The notes beneath the pieces were generated by a model. It was given only the letters and a program-made list of their open reading frames with translations. It made no database searches and was not told the DNA's origin. This document shows positions 45,129 to 55,249 of a stretch of DNA of 64,000 bases, piece by piece. The translations under genes were made by a program, and so were the position numbers. Source of the DNA: Sweltsa coloradensis. Lineage: Eukaryota > Arthropoda > Insecta > Plecoptera > Chloroperlidae. Each line of letters begins with the position of its first letter. The stretch's first letter is position 1. The stretch lies in the NCBI GenBank assembly GCA_024449915.1, contig JAMZAV010000310.1:1178001-1242000 (forward strand), in the 5' to 3' direction.

Positions 45129-48100
45129 CTGAAAAAAAAAACATGATTTACATTTGACACTTTATGCCATCTACTTACTACTACTACTCAAAAAACACTT
45201 GAGAGATGCCACTGGACGGGACGACGGCTAACATCAATGGAAATAAACACTGCGTTAAGTTGTAAACTACGATGATAACACGGCGGAATATCGATTTATC
45301 ACGATCGGTACGGTATGCTATCGTATCGACATACGATTATTGTTCGCACTACTAGAAAAAGCAGTTGACTGAGGTATGTAATTTTAGCTTATAAAACGTG
45401 TTTTAGATCTTTTAAAAGCTGCAAATTCACAAAAATGCCACCTATGGCGATAACAGATCTTGACGTAACCAAAAAGAAAAATTGCGATATTAAATTATTT
45501 AACAATAAGCATGTGCAAATCCTACCTTGATACACACAATTCAAGTGTACGTGTCACATTTGCGACAATGAGGGCATGCACCCTATTGTTTTGCTTTTAT
45601 TGCCCAAAAGCTGATGGAATTAGTTTGTAATTCAAAAATTTAACTAAGGCCTACTTTGCGCAAAGTAGACCTTAGTTAAAGGGGGGAAAGAGAGACTTAT
45701 CTCTACTGGTTTACTCAATTACATTCAATTAATATGATACTAAGACTTTCATGTGGCCGTGGGGAGCGTGCCAATTAGAAACCCATCATGAAAGGGGAAA
45801 AACAGCCGTCTAAATGTATGTAAATTTGTGCATATTTACATACAGACGGCGGTGCTCGCCCATCCACAGCCACTTAAATCGTCAGATTAGCCAACTAGTT
45901 GAAGTAATGTGGCAGGGAAATGATTTTCCCCTTTCATGATGGCTTCAAATCGGCACGCTAGTGCTCGGGGTGAAGGATAGGAGACTGATCGTCTAGCGCA
46001 GCGCATAGCAAAGCTTATTTATGTCATTGGGTTTACTAAATCTAGTTGATGGCATCATAGGCCAAATGTGGGCATTTAAGAAGAAGCAGAAGAAGAAGAC
46101 TTCATTTAATAACTTTGCTAAAGAATTGCTCAGATTGCTCATCAATCATAAGAAACCCCAGCAAAAGAAAGAGTTAAAGAAAGAGTTTGGTAGGAATGAT
46201 GAGTCATCATTCCTACGAAACTCCATCAAAATAAATAGTTAAATAAATAGTTGATTAGTTAATTACCCTTAAATCTGTTTTGTTTTCGTTTGTGGTTCGT
46301 TGTTTCGTTTGTACCAGGTTTATTTGTGAAAGGTGACACGGATCGTAGAATAGTCATGATTATAAATAAATCCTTAAATGTAAGTGATGCCCTCTACAAC
46401 TTACCTCCCCTCATCATCCCTGGAGGTGGTCCCCTCATTCCAGGTGGACCCATTGGACCTCCACGACCCATTGCCATACCTGGTGGCATTCCTGGTTGAA
46501 AAAACATAAAACTTTACTTAAACAGACAGAAGAAACACATCTTACACACATGAAGAATAATATTAATAGCCTATAATGATTAGGCCAATGTAAGGTCAGG
46601 AACCTCTGGCTTTGGAGCGGCATGCAACTCTTGTTTGGGTCTTGTGTGGCTTCATATTTTTGTAAGGAAATCTATCAAGAAATCTGAAGCCAACCAATGT
46701 TTGAAATATTGTGCTAAGTAGGCCTAAGTACTTTTATCAGCTGTAAATTTTAAATTCACCAAATTAGGTAAGTTTAACATTATTTGATCATCAATTTTTA
46801 TGTAGTATTTGAATTTTTTAATGTGGTTTCAAGAGGTTTTCTGTAGCCTAGGCATAGAAAGAACTAAGAACAAGACACTTTGTGTCTGGGGCCTCATGGC
46901 CTTTTTCTAACTTTCTATGGAGTTGTTCATCATAATTTTATGTCATATTTGTACCAAGCCTTCTAAAATAAATAATTATTATTATAAATAATAAATTGAT
47001 AAAATAATAAAATGTATGAAAGAAGGATTAAAGAAGGAAGAAGAAGACGGGGTAGACCAAGGAAGAGATGGAAGGACATCATAGCAGGAGACTTGGAGGC
47101 AAGAGGAGAAAGCTGGGAAGATGTGGAAGAGATACGATTGTGGGAGGATAGAAAGAAGTGGAAAAATTGTGTTGCTAACTAAACCCAAGCTCACCCTGCC
47201 ACAAGCAGGAAATGGCGATGGATAATGATGATGATAATAAATAATAATATTAATTAGTTTGGAAAAGGCCAAATGGCTAGTTTAGTTTAGATTGGAGAAG
47301 GGTTGACAGGTTGGGAAAGCATAGAGAACAAAACATAAAGCCCAGCCTGAAGGGCTGGGGGCGACAAAACTTTTCACCTGCTGATGACAACTGTAGCTAA
47401 TTTAAAGTTGTTACCTTAATCCACGACGCGTTTCGTCCTTCTGGGACTCTTCAGGCGGATGGTGGCCACTAAAAATCAGCTTACTACATGCAACCAAAAC
47501 TCACAACACATAACCAAACCTGTGGTAGGGCCACGCAAGAAGTAAATTCTGCAAGCATGTTGTCATCATCAGCAAGGTTACTTCACACACCATTCATACT
47601 GGGGCACACAGTCAGCACAGACAGTAAGGGGGCTTCCCTCCCAACTCTGGTGCTCGGGAGACAAGAAATCCATGACTTACCCTGGATTCGAACCAGGACC
47701 CTTGGCAACAAGAGAAAAGCTGCCCCTCCTGCTGTTGCTGGGCAAGGGTGCCTCTTCATTCATACAAAGAGAAAAGGTTAGAGATAGGAAGGGTGGAAAG
47801 TCACAACACAGCACAACCAGTGAGGGGCTTCCCTCCTAGACTCTGGTGCTTGGGCGACAAAAGAACCATGTCTTACCCTGGATTTGAACCAAGACCCGTG
47901 GCAACGAGAGAGGCTGCCCTACTAATACTAAAAAACTAACTACTAACTAACTTCAACCTCTTCATCTGCAGCCAAGAGCTAATATAGCACGTGTACCTGT
48001 GCTATAGCCAAGAGCTTGCAATTTGTAGTCTTGTTTCCTTTCGTTTTCGAATCCCAGTCACAATTAGTAGGGCAGCCTCTCTCGTTGCCACGGGTCTTGG

Positions 48101-51100
48101 TTCAAATCCAGGGTAAGACATGGTTCTTTTGTCGCCCAAGCACCAGAGTCTAGGAGGGAAGCCCCCTCACTGGTTGTGCTGTGTTGTGACTTTCCACCCT
48201 TCCTATCTCTAACCTTTTCTCTTTGTATGAATGAAGAGGCACCCTTGCCCAGCAACAGCAGGAGGGGCAGCTTTTCTCTTGTTGCCAAGGGTCCTGGTTC
48301 GAATCCAGGGTAAGTCATGGATTTCTTGTCTCCCGAGCACCAGAGTTGGGAGGGAAGCCCCCTTACTGTCTGTGCTGACTGTGTGCCCCAGTATGAATGG
48401 TGTGTGAAGTAACCTTGCTGATGATGACAACATGCTTGCAGAATTTACTTCTTGCGTGGCCCTACCACAGGTTTGGTTATGTGTTGTGAGTTTTGGTTGC
48501 ATGTAGTAAGCTGATTTTTAGTGGCCACCATCCGCCTGAAGAGTCCCAGAAGGACGAAACGCGTCGTGGATTAAGGTAACAACTTTAAATTAGCTACAGT
48601 TGTCATCAGAAGGTGAAAAGTTTTGTCGCCCCCAGCCCTTCAGGCTGGCTTTATGTTTTGTTCTCTATGCTTTCCCAACCTGTCAACCCTTCTCCAATCT
48701 AAACTAAATAATAATATTAATAAGAGTAGATCAACATATTGGCTACACCAAATTACTGTCAAAAACATAGTTTACAAAATAGTTTCAAATGAACCTTTCA
48801 CTCAATTTACATTTTAGGCCTATATAGAGAAGAAATGCCTACCCATCATTCCCGGTGGAGGTCCCATCATGCCTGGCGGTGGCCCACCAACTTGCATTGA
48901 CATAGGCCCACCAACTGGCATTCCCCTGGGTGGCCCCTGTTGCTGTGGCCTCATTTGAGGGGGAGCGGATACCTGGGGGCCCCCTCGCCCTCCAGGAGTC
49001 ATCACCTGTTGCGATGGTCCGCCCACACCTCGGACTGGTCCCTGGAGACCTAGACAAACAAATATGTACTGTAGTAAAATCTTAAATAAGGGATTGTACA
49101 GTTAGTCTTGGAACAAGTAACCTTGGAGCAGAATTCTTTATACAGTCTGCAGAAATAATAGTCTATGCCTAGGCATAGTACAAAACGGTAGATTAGCTAG
49201 GAGGTAGCTTAAAAGTTACAAAATGTTTTCCAAGTCTAGTTTGCTGTTGATCGTGGCTCCTTGTTGTGCTCCAATTTCAAGTTACAGGTGGACAACATAA
49301 TTCAGTCCATACAAGAAGGGATGACCTATCTATCGCTTTGAGCCAGCATTATTATGAAATGAGAACTTTTGTAAACTGACTGTGCTGACTGCTGACTGTG
49401 TGCCCCAGTATGAATGGTGTGTGAAGTAACCTTGCTGATGATGACAACATGCTTGCAGAATTTACTTCTTGCGTGGCCCTACCACAGGTTTGGTTATGTG
49501 TTGTGAGTTTTGGTTGCATGTAGTTAGCTGATTTTTAGTGGCCACCATCCGCCTGAAGAGTCCCAGAAGGACGAAACGCGTCGTGGATTAAGGTAACAAC
49601 TTTAAATTAGCTACAGTTGTCATCAGCAGGTGAAAAGTTTTGTCGCCCCCACCCTTCAGGCTGGGCTTTATGTTCTCTATGCTTTCCACAACCTGTCAAC
49701 CCTTCTCCAATCTAAACTAAACTAGCCATTTGGCCTTTTCCAAACTAATTGAACAACCAAGTCATTTGGACACCTATCACTTTCCATCTTTCTTCACCTA
49801 TGGGGTCGAGATGGGCGAGCCTACTCTACACCCTCTGGTGGTCCGTGTTTCCTTGTTCATAACAAGTGTGACTCCTTGTCCTGCTGGGAGGTCCTAGCAG
49901 GTGATGAACCTGTTAGACCCTACTCGTCTTTTCCTTCAACCTCTTCATCTGCAGCCAAGAGCTAATATAGCACGTGTACCTGTGCTATAGCCAAGAGCTT
50001 GCAATTTGTAGTCTTTTTTCCTTTCGTTTTCGAATCCCAGTCACAATTAGTAGGGCAGCCTCTCTCGTTGCCACGGGTCTTGGTTCAAATCCAGGGTAAG
50101 ACATGGTTCTTTTGTCGCCCAAGCACCAGAGTCTAGGAGGGAAGCCCCCTCACTGGTTGTGCTGTGTTGTGACTTTCCACCCTTCCTATCTCTAACCTTT
50201 TCTCTTTGTATGAATGAAGAGGCACCCTTGCCCAGCAACAGCAGGAGGGGCAGCTTTTCTCTTGTTGCCAAGGGTCCTGGTTCGAATCCAGGGTAAGTCA
50301 TGGATTTCTTGTCTCCCGAGCACCAGAGTTGGGAGGGAAGCCCCCTTACTGTCTGTGCTGACTGTGTGCCCCAGTATGAATGGTGTGTGAAGTATTTCGT
50401 TGTGTATGGACTTGCGTTAAAATCCGGGACACATGTACTTTCGTTGTGTATGGACTTGCGTAGGCTACCCAGGGTCTGGGGCGAAGCCCCAGCTGCCGGA
50501 GGCGAAATTTTTTTGGGCCTTTTTTTCCCCCAAGATCGCCTGTAGTGAGATCTGAGAGTGTCGGGACAATTTTTAAATGATCTAAAATGTCTGAACGTCC
50601 ACCATGCTCTATCCCGAACACACCACGGCACACAGAACAATCAATTTTTCCTTCGATTTGCGTATTTCTAGACAAGAACGGATATTCGTCTTTCAGTTTG
50701 TCTGAAAAACGACACTTGCGTTTGGCAATTGTATTTTGCCACACACGCACACCACTGGCACAGTCTGTAAGCTAAGCAATGTCACAAGTCACAACGCGAA
50801 CTCAACACTCACTGATTACACAACGGTGACTGCAGACTGTGCAGTGAATCATTGACAACGACTGGACTAGCCTACTAGTGGGTTGACACTGTACGTACTG
50901 TCGCCGCCCGCTGCCCTGGCCTTGAGCTCGACTCAATGACAACATTATTGGTTACATTGCGCGTCCCGGCCCAGCCGCCGTCGGTGCCGCGAAATATTTG
51001 AAAGCAGAAATTTGCTACGACAATTTGGAATTGGATTTTCGATTTCCGGGACAATTTGGCGTCCCGAAAATGTTTTTCGGGACACCGGGACAGCAACAAG

Positions 51101-53580
51101 AAAAACGGGACTGTCCCGGAAAATCCGGGACGTATGGTAACCCTAGTGAAGTAACCTTGCTGATGATGACAACATGCTTGCAGAATTTACTTCTTGCGTG
51201 ACCCTACCACAGGTTTGGTTATGTGTTGTGAGTTTTGGTTGCATGTAGTTAGCTGATTTTTAGTGGCCACCATCCGCCTGAAGAGTCCCAGAAGGACGAA
51301 ACGCGTTGTGGATTAAGGTAACAACTTTAAATTAGCTACAGTTGTCATCAGCAGGTGAAAAGTTTTGTCACCCCCAGCCCTTCAGGCTGGGCTTTATGTT
51401 CTCTATGCTTTCCCAACCTGTCAACCCTTCTCCAATCTAAACTAAACTAGCCATTTGGCCTTTTCCAAACTAATTAATTCGCTATTAAATTAATTGTTAA
51501 TTAGTAAGATACGCTACGGTTCTCTAGATGCTGATGCAGTTCAATTCATGCTTTGGTCTAAGGTTTGTTAACCTATGAACTAAACATCTTGATATAATAT
51601 TGGTAGAGTACTAATTCTTTATGCAAATTACGTAACTTGCAAGCCTTTTTGCAGCAAAACCACAAATTGTACCTTACTAATTGTAATATGCGTGCCCGAA
51701 TTCAGCTGCAAAATTAGCTAGGTAAATGAAGCGTTCCTATTTCAATCGGCTAGATTAGCCTCTAGCACAGTGTTCCAGTGATCAGCTGCTGAGCCAACAA
51801 TAGGCTATTTGCATGAATTTTAGATTTAGGCTAAGTTAAACATATTTATCTCTAGAGAATAAAACGCCCTGAACCCAAATATCGCGTATATTTTATGTTA
51901 AAAAAATGTTTTGACATAGATATTGTGACTTGAAGCGTAGTATTTTAGAACATACTGTGAAACCGGCTGTCATTGGTCATTCCATTATGACATATTTAGG
52001 CACTACATGGGCGATGATGCGTGGCCCAGAGCTTGTCAAAACAGTGCTACCGCAGCCTGTTGTATTGTTGCCGAGAGATAATCCAAAGCACTTGGCATTC
52101 TGAAGATATTATTTTTGCGTTATACTGCACAGTATTTGGAAGGCCGTGGCTAATATAGGGCCTCATTACGTCACACTTTTGGCGCGGAATTTAAACGTCG
52201 TTTTTGAAACATTTTTAATTATTTTTTATAAAATAGGCCCTACATCAAATGCTTCAAATTTTGTTTTGAAACTGTATATAAATATAATATGTAGAATCAT
52301 ATGAGCAACTCGAAAAAAATATAAAAAAATCTCATGCAAATAGCCTATTCTAGCCAAGATTAGGACCGCTTACCAGCTAGAAACCACGTGAAATTGCAGC
52401 CACTTTAAATGTTGTGTTGTATATGAATCACAAAAGACGTTTTTCTGCTGAACATGGAAAAGAGATGTGGGAATTCAGATATGCTACTAATTGAACAATG
52501 CATATACTTGCATTCCAGAACTTGAGCAGAGAGAATTCAAGTTGACACAACAGTAACTTACGTAGTTTGCTTTGTAGGATTAATATTTTATTGAAATGTA
52601 CGATATTTGAGATATTTTCTATAATTTTTAAGTTTCCCAGACTAAAATAAAATATTGGTTGCTCATACCTGCATTGTTAGTTGCCCTGGGTATAGCAATT
52701 TTTGAGCCCAGATAGAATGTGGGAACAGAGATTTTAAGTGTCTCAATGAAGCTAATTAGTAGGTACTGTAATTACATTCACAATGTCAATAGCACAGCAC
52801 AACACACAACAATGCCGATCACAGACAATTCCCTGTGGCTACTGGCTACCCTTAGTTGCGTATGCTATGTAAGTGGCAGCTCCCCAGATGAAGGGAGCGA
52901 ACCCAAGTCTTACCAAAGAATCTGGCATGTGCAAGTTATTATTCCATCGTACTACAAATTCTGCCTTTTATGTTTTACACTTTTTATTCCAAGCAAACTA
53001 ATTTAATTTGTTGACTTGGAGAGGTTTCTGTGTGATTGCGTAGTACTTCCCAGTCCCCTATACCTATCAAGAACAAACCTGTTCCTCGAGGTGTAGCTCT
53101 GAAAGCTTTACTTAGTTGCTTGCGAGGTTTGCCCGACTCACCTCGCATTAGATGGGGTTGCGATGGGAGATTTTGAAGTGGATACCAGTGCGGACACTTT
53201 TGGTCGATTCCGTGTGACACTGTGTCACGTTGCCATTTGTTCCATATGATTGGAATTTTGCTTCGTAGGCCTAATTAGCATGGAACCAGAGCCAGTGTGC
53301 TACGTACCTGCTGGGATTCCACCTGCTCCTGCTGGCACGCCTCTGCCGGCCGCGCGGCCCATCCCTGGTCCAGGATTTGTTCCGGGAACAGGGACACGGG
53401 GAAGACCCTCTTCTGGAGGTGGGGGACCCTCCACTGTAAGTGACACAATGTTCTCGCCACGTAACAACAAGAAGCCGAGAACTCGTTTCTCTTCACGTTC
53501 CGGTGCCTTCGTGTTCTTGGGCTTTATTTTACGGAACTCTTCGCAATCTCCTAATATGAGATTCATGTGCTTATCAAAAG
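45109..53580 (-). CDS. SmB: Small nuclear ribonucleoprotein-associated protein B (SmB), 5' exon missing
   Basis: Core Sm-ring protein of the spliceosomal U1, U2, U4 and U5 snRNPs; acts in the nucleus after cytoplasmic Sm-ring assembly. Four minus-strand exons join in frame: 53580-53308, 49049-48843, 46491-46405 and 45128-45109, giving 194 residues. Visible features: [10 protein letters not shown] and EEFRKIKP (end of the Sm1 region), the Sm2 motif ([20 protein letters not shown]), then a Pro/Gly/Met-rich tail with [13 protein letters not shown] and repeated PPPGMMG, ending GPPRPY-stop. SmB tails bind WW/GYF proteins and carry arginine methylation in other species. Roughly 35 N-terminal residues (start and most of Sm1) are encoded further upstream and were not found. 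The introns are full of hammerhead-bearing repeats. Confidence 0.95.
45639..45680. repeat. 42-nt near-perfect palindrome in SmB intron
   Basis: TTTAACTAAGG, then CCTACTTTGC, mirrored by GCAAAGTAG, ACCTTAGTTAAA. It would form a hairpin or cruciform. Confidence 0.8.
45767..45959. mobile_element. MITE of about 190 bp with nested palindrome
   Basis: Outer arms share CCATCATGAAAGGGGAAAA (19 bp perfect) within about 36 bp of imperfect inverted repeat. The inside carries AGCCGTCTAAATGTATGTAAA / TTTACATACAGACGGCGG, related to the CACCGCCGTC element at 58793. Confidence 0.6.
46183..46223. repeat. 20-bp-arm palindrome in SmB intron
   Basis: GAGTTTGGTAGGAATGATGA and TCATCATTCCTACGAAACTC around a single G; one mismatch. 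Confidence 0.8.
46405..46491 (-). CDS. SmB: SmB exon: Pro/Gly/Met-rich tail part 2
   Basis: Acceptor tcaaccag, donor gtaagt. 87 bases: [20 protein letters not shown], then PPPGMMRG. Confidence 0.94.
47012..47240 (+). mobile_element. LINE ORF2 C-terminal remnant with 3' tail
   Basis: Plus-strand frame of 56 codons (47012-47182, stop TAA) reads [20 protein letters not shown], then [19 protein letters not shown], the standard end of RTE/Jockey-type LINE proteins; then a short 3' UTR and a GATGATGATAATAA tail. 5'-truncated. Confidence 0.75.
47252..47926 (-). mobile_element. Hammerhead-bearing tRNA-like repeat, copy 1
   Basis: Orientation given by the ribozyme. Reading on the minus strand: tRNA-like segment with GGTTCAAATCC, second tRNA-like segment with GGTTCGAATCC, then the hammerhead and a 3' end with CAGCCCTTCAGGCTGGGC and CCAATCTAAACTAAAC. 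Lies in the SmB intron between the two Pro/Gly/Met exons, sense to SmB, and forms an inverted repeat with copy 2. Confidence 0.85.
47419..47460 (-). ncRNA. Hammerhead ribozyme motif, copy 1 (sense in SmB intron)
   Basis: Minus strand: stem I ATCCGC/GTGGAT, core CTGAAGA, stem II GTCC-CAGAA-GGAC, GAAA, palindromic stem III CGCG, cleavage triplet GTC. All conserved core bases are present. Predicted cut between 47425 and 47424. Confidence 0.8.
47949..48707 (+). mobile_element. Hammerhead-bearing tRNA-like repeat, copy 2
   Basis: Starts CTTCAACCTCTTCATCTGC as copy 4 does; from 48063 it mirrors copy 1 almost perfectly. T-arm-like CCTGG-TTCGAAT-CCAGG at 48293-48309 and a related CTTGG-TTCAAAT-CCAGG at 48096-48112. 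Antisense to SmB. Confidence 0.85.
48530..48571 (+). ncRNA. Hammerhead ribozyme motif, copy 2
   Basis: Same 42 bases as copy 1, on the plus strand: CTGAAGA at 48536-48542, GAAA at 48556-48559, cleavage after GTC ending at 48565. The very short palindromic stem III (ACGCGT with flanks) is the dimer-acting minimal type. Confidence 0.8.
48843..49049 (-). CDS. SmB: SmB exon: Pro/Gly/Met-rich tail part 1
   Basis: Acceptor tgtctag, donor gtaggc on the minus strand. [20 protein letters not shown] is diagnostic for SmB/N; then [13 protein letters not shown] and [14 protein letters not shown]. Phases match both neighbours. Confidence 0.96.
49379..49745 (+). mobile_element. Hammerhead-bearing repeat, copy 3 (5'-truncated)
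   Basis: Retains the 3' half: hammerhead at 49547-49588, inverted CCTTCAGGCTGGGC, and the end CCAATCTAAACTAAAC followed by TAGCCATTTGGCC. The tRNA-like part is missing. Confidence 0.85.
49547..49588 (+). ncRNA. Hammerhead ribozyme motif, copy 3
   Basis: Identical 42-base motif; predicted cleavage after 49582. Confidence 0.8.
50395..51145 (-). mobile_element. hAT element, internally deleted, with BED-finger remnant
   Basis: Perfect 8-bp duplication GTGAAGTA (50387-50394 and 51146-51153). Right end, inverted: TAGGGTTACCATACGTCCCG, then a CCGGGAC-rich subterminus typical of hAT. A minus-strand frame (about 50750-50560) reads [17 protein letters not shown] and [18 protein letters not shown], the N-terminal BED-type zinc finger of hAT transposases. 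The left end carries a 45-bp internal duplication (TTTCGTTGTGTATGGACTTG twice). Confidence 0.8.
51272..51313 (+). ncRNA. Hammerhead ribozyme motif, copy 4 (GTC to GTT variant)
   Basis: As the others, but the cleavage triplet is GTT, still within the NUH rule though expected to be slower. Predicted cleavage after 51307. Confidence 0.75.
51474..53000. other. SmB intron, nothing recognised
   Basis: AT-rich intron sequence; several isolated splice-like motifs but no supported exon. Confidence 0.45.
53010..53235 (-). promoter_or_regulatory. GC-rich intronic segment beside the SmB Sm2 exon, possible poison exon
   Basis: On the minus strand, 70-170 bases past the SmB donor, a GC-rich block contains a possible acceptor (gtgacacag) and a strong donor GCGAG|gtgagt. 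Vertebrate SNRPB autoregulates through a stop-containing exon in the corresponding intron. This match is by position only and is speculative. Confidence 0.25.
53308..53580 (-). CDS. SmB: SmB exon: Sm2 motif
   Basis: Minus-strand acceptor gttcacag, donor gtacgt. Begins with two bases completing alanine of the FKAFDKHMN motif and ends with one base of glycine. 90 whole codons. Confidence 0.96.
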
Positions 53581-53699
53581 CTGTGAACATTAACACCAAA
53601 ATTATAATGCAAATTGCGGAATAAGTATTGATAATAGGAATGGGAAAAAGCATTTCATTTCCTAAACGTTTTTAAGACCCATTTTCTTTTAAATTTTTT

Positions 53700-54060
53700 C
53701 AAAAAATTGGAGGGTGAGGCCTAGGTTTTACAACAAAAATCTTAATTTTGTACTTATGACCGACCGACGAATAATTAACAACGGTTCTATTCTCACACTC
53801 GCATTTAATGACCCGGCACTTCCATTAAGAGTAACAGACAAGATGCCTTAATACAGCCTGGGACCCGGCACCTCCACCAAAATTAAACACTTTCATAAAA
53901 TTATTGGCCTAATTTGTTGGCCTGTATTTGTATATGCTCCCAAACTGATAACAAAACAACATCTCATTTTTTTAAATTTATTTTATTTTTTTACCATCAT
54001 TATAAACGACTCATCCCTAGTTGATAAATAATTACTCTAACTTAGATCCATTAGACCTAG
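53700..54060. repeat. Repeat remnant with twin ACCCGGCACCTCCACC motif
   Basis: Copies at 53811-53826 (degenerate) and 53863-53878 (exact), about 52 bases apart, the same spacing as in the CadN-intron copies. Ends near ACTCATCCCTAG. Confidence 0.5.
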
Positions 54061-54414
54061 ATGCACATACCTAGGCCTAATATAAGTAAAGGACATCACA
54101 ACCCCGGGATTTCCTGGGAATGTAAACAAACTTATTTTTTTAACTAGGCCGCTTCGCAAACGCTTTTTTTAGTCGCGTTGATGGATGAGTTTTTTTGTAA
54201 ATTTTTTAGTTTGTGTGGGATCTCATTACTTCTGCAAGTGCTTTTTAAACGCATTGTAGGTGATTGTTGTCAAGTTTCTATTGTAAGTACTTGTTAATTG
54301 TTATTATATACCTCAAAAAACTCATATTAAAACCTTTATTCTATGGATTCTGGCTAACTTTTTCTTTCAAAAGGCAACACATCACCATTTCCTTAATGTC
54401 CATGTGAAATATTA

Positions 54415-54736
54415 ACTTTGTAGCGGATGTAGCCCCACCCGTTTGGTCAGAATCGGCCCAAATATCGCGAAAATATTGCACTAAAAATCGGAAAAAAATA
54501 GTAAAAGAACAATATTCACGATGAGAAATATTTCTTTGATTATACGGTACCCAAAAACGTGGCACGACTAAGTTCAGAGATTTCGAAGGTCCCCTCCAAT
54601 TTTCATCAAGATCGCATATATGCCGTTTGCCCGGTAGAGAGCGAAAAAACAGACAAAAATACAAACAAAAAACATTGGAGCTAAATTTTTTGAGGGGTCA
54701 GTGAAATTGAAGTCTTCGCTTTGCTCATCCAATGAA
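54415..54736 (+). mobile_element. TTGGATGAG-family repeat, copy D
   Basis: Starts GTAGCCCCACCCGTTTGGTC (inverted in copy C), contains GTTCAGAGATTTCGAAGG, ends CTTTGCTCATCCAA. A matching left-end sequence GATGGATGAG at about 54180 may be part of it. Confidence 0.65.
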
Positions 54737-55249
54737 TTATGGAGAAAACTAGAAGTCGCTAACTTGAAACAGTAAGTAATGACACATATGATTTAATTAG
54801 ACGTGGGAGCAGAGCGACTGAGGATTATCATTCAAGAAAATTGGCTCTTATTCTGTGATTCTGTGGGTGTGTGTGTGTACAGAAAAAAATCAGACGAATC
54901 GCTCAATACATTGCGCTGAAATTCTACAAGACATAATAAATTGAAAAATAGGCTGCGATGTGTAGGAATTATTTTAACGACAATGGTTTTGTTTTTGAAA
55001 AAATATTTTTTGTTTGTTATTTGTCTGTTTGTGAAAATACCGTGGCCAAGGTGTATCGAATCTTGCACGCTCAAGGTACCCCCAATTAATAGAGCTGGTA
55101 GATTGAATAAACCTTGCAATCTTTACACATATTTCATACTGTCTATGTTTTCCATAGTATTGTCACAGATGATAGACTAGGCCTACACTGCATTATATGC
55201 ATTTTAAAACATGTTTAATAATTTTAAAAATACAATCCAGAATTTACAA

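Larger units (their letters stand above)
49936..51473 (+). mobile_element. Hammerhead-bearing repeat, copy 4, split by a hAT insertion
   Basis: Same architecture as copy 2, interrupted after GGTGTGTGAAGTA by a 751-bp hAT element (50395-51145) with duplicated GTGAAGTA. The ribozyme is at 51272-51313. Confidence 0.85.

Noticed and set aside
44729..45160. 143-codon minus-strand frame
   Set aside because: Overlaps the SmB terminal exon and 3' UTR; composition is AT-driven and no family is recognised.
46021..46242. 73-codon Lys-rich plus-strand frame in SmB intron
   Set aside because: Low-complexity Lys coding in AT-rich sequence, ending in a palindrome; no supporting splice or family evidence.
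47488..50640. Open frames of 60-197 codons in the repeats (for example around 50047-50640)
   Set aside because: They repeat with the ribozyme-bearing elements in both orientations and cross the hAT insertion; they resemble no protein and lie in SmB introns.
53300..53624. Plus-strand open frame opposite the SmB exon
   Set aside because: Antisense shadow of the Sm2-coding exon; the minus strand carries the conserved protein and splice sites.
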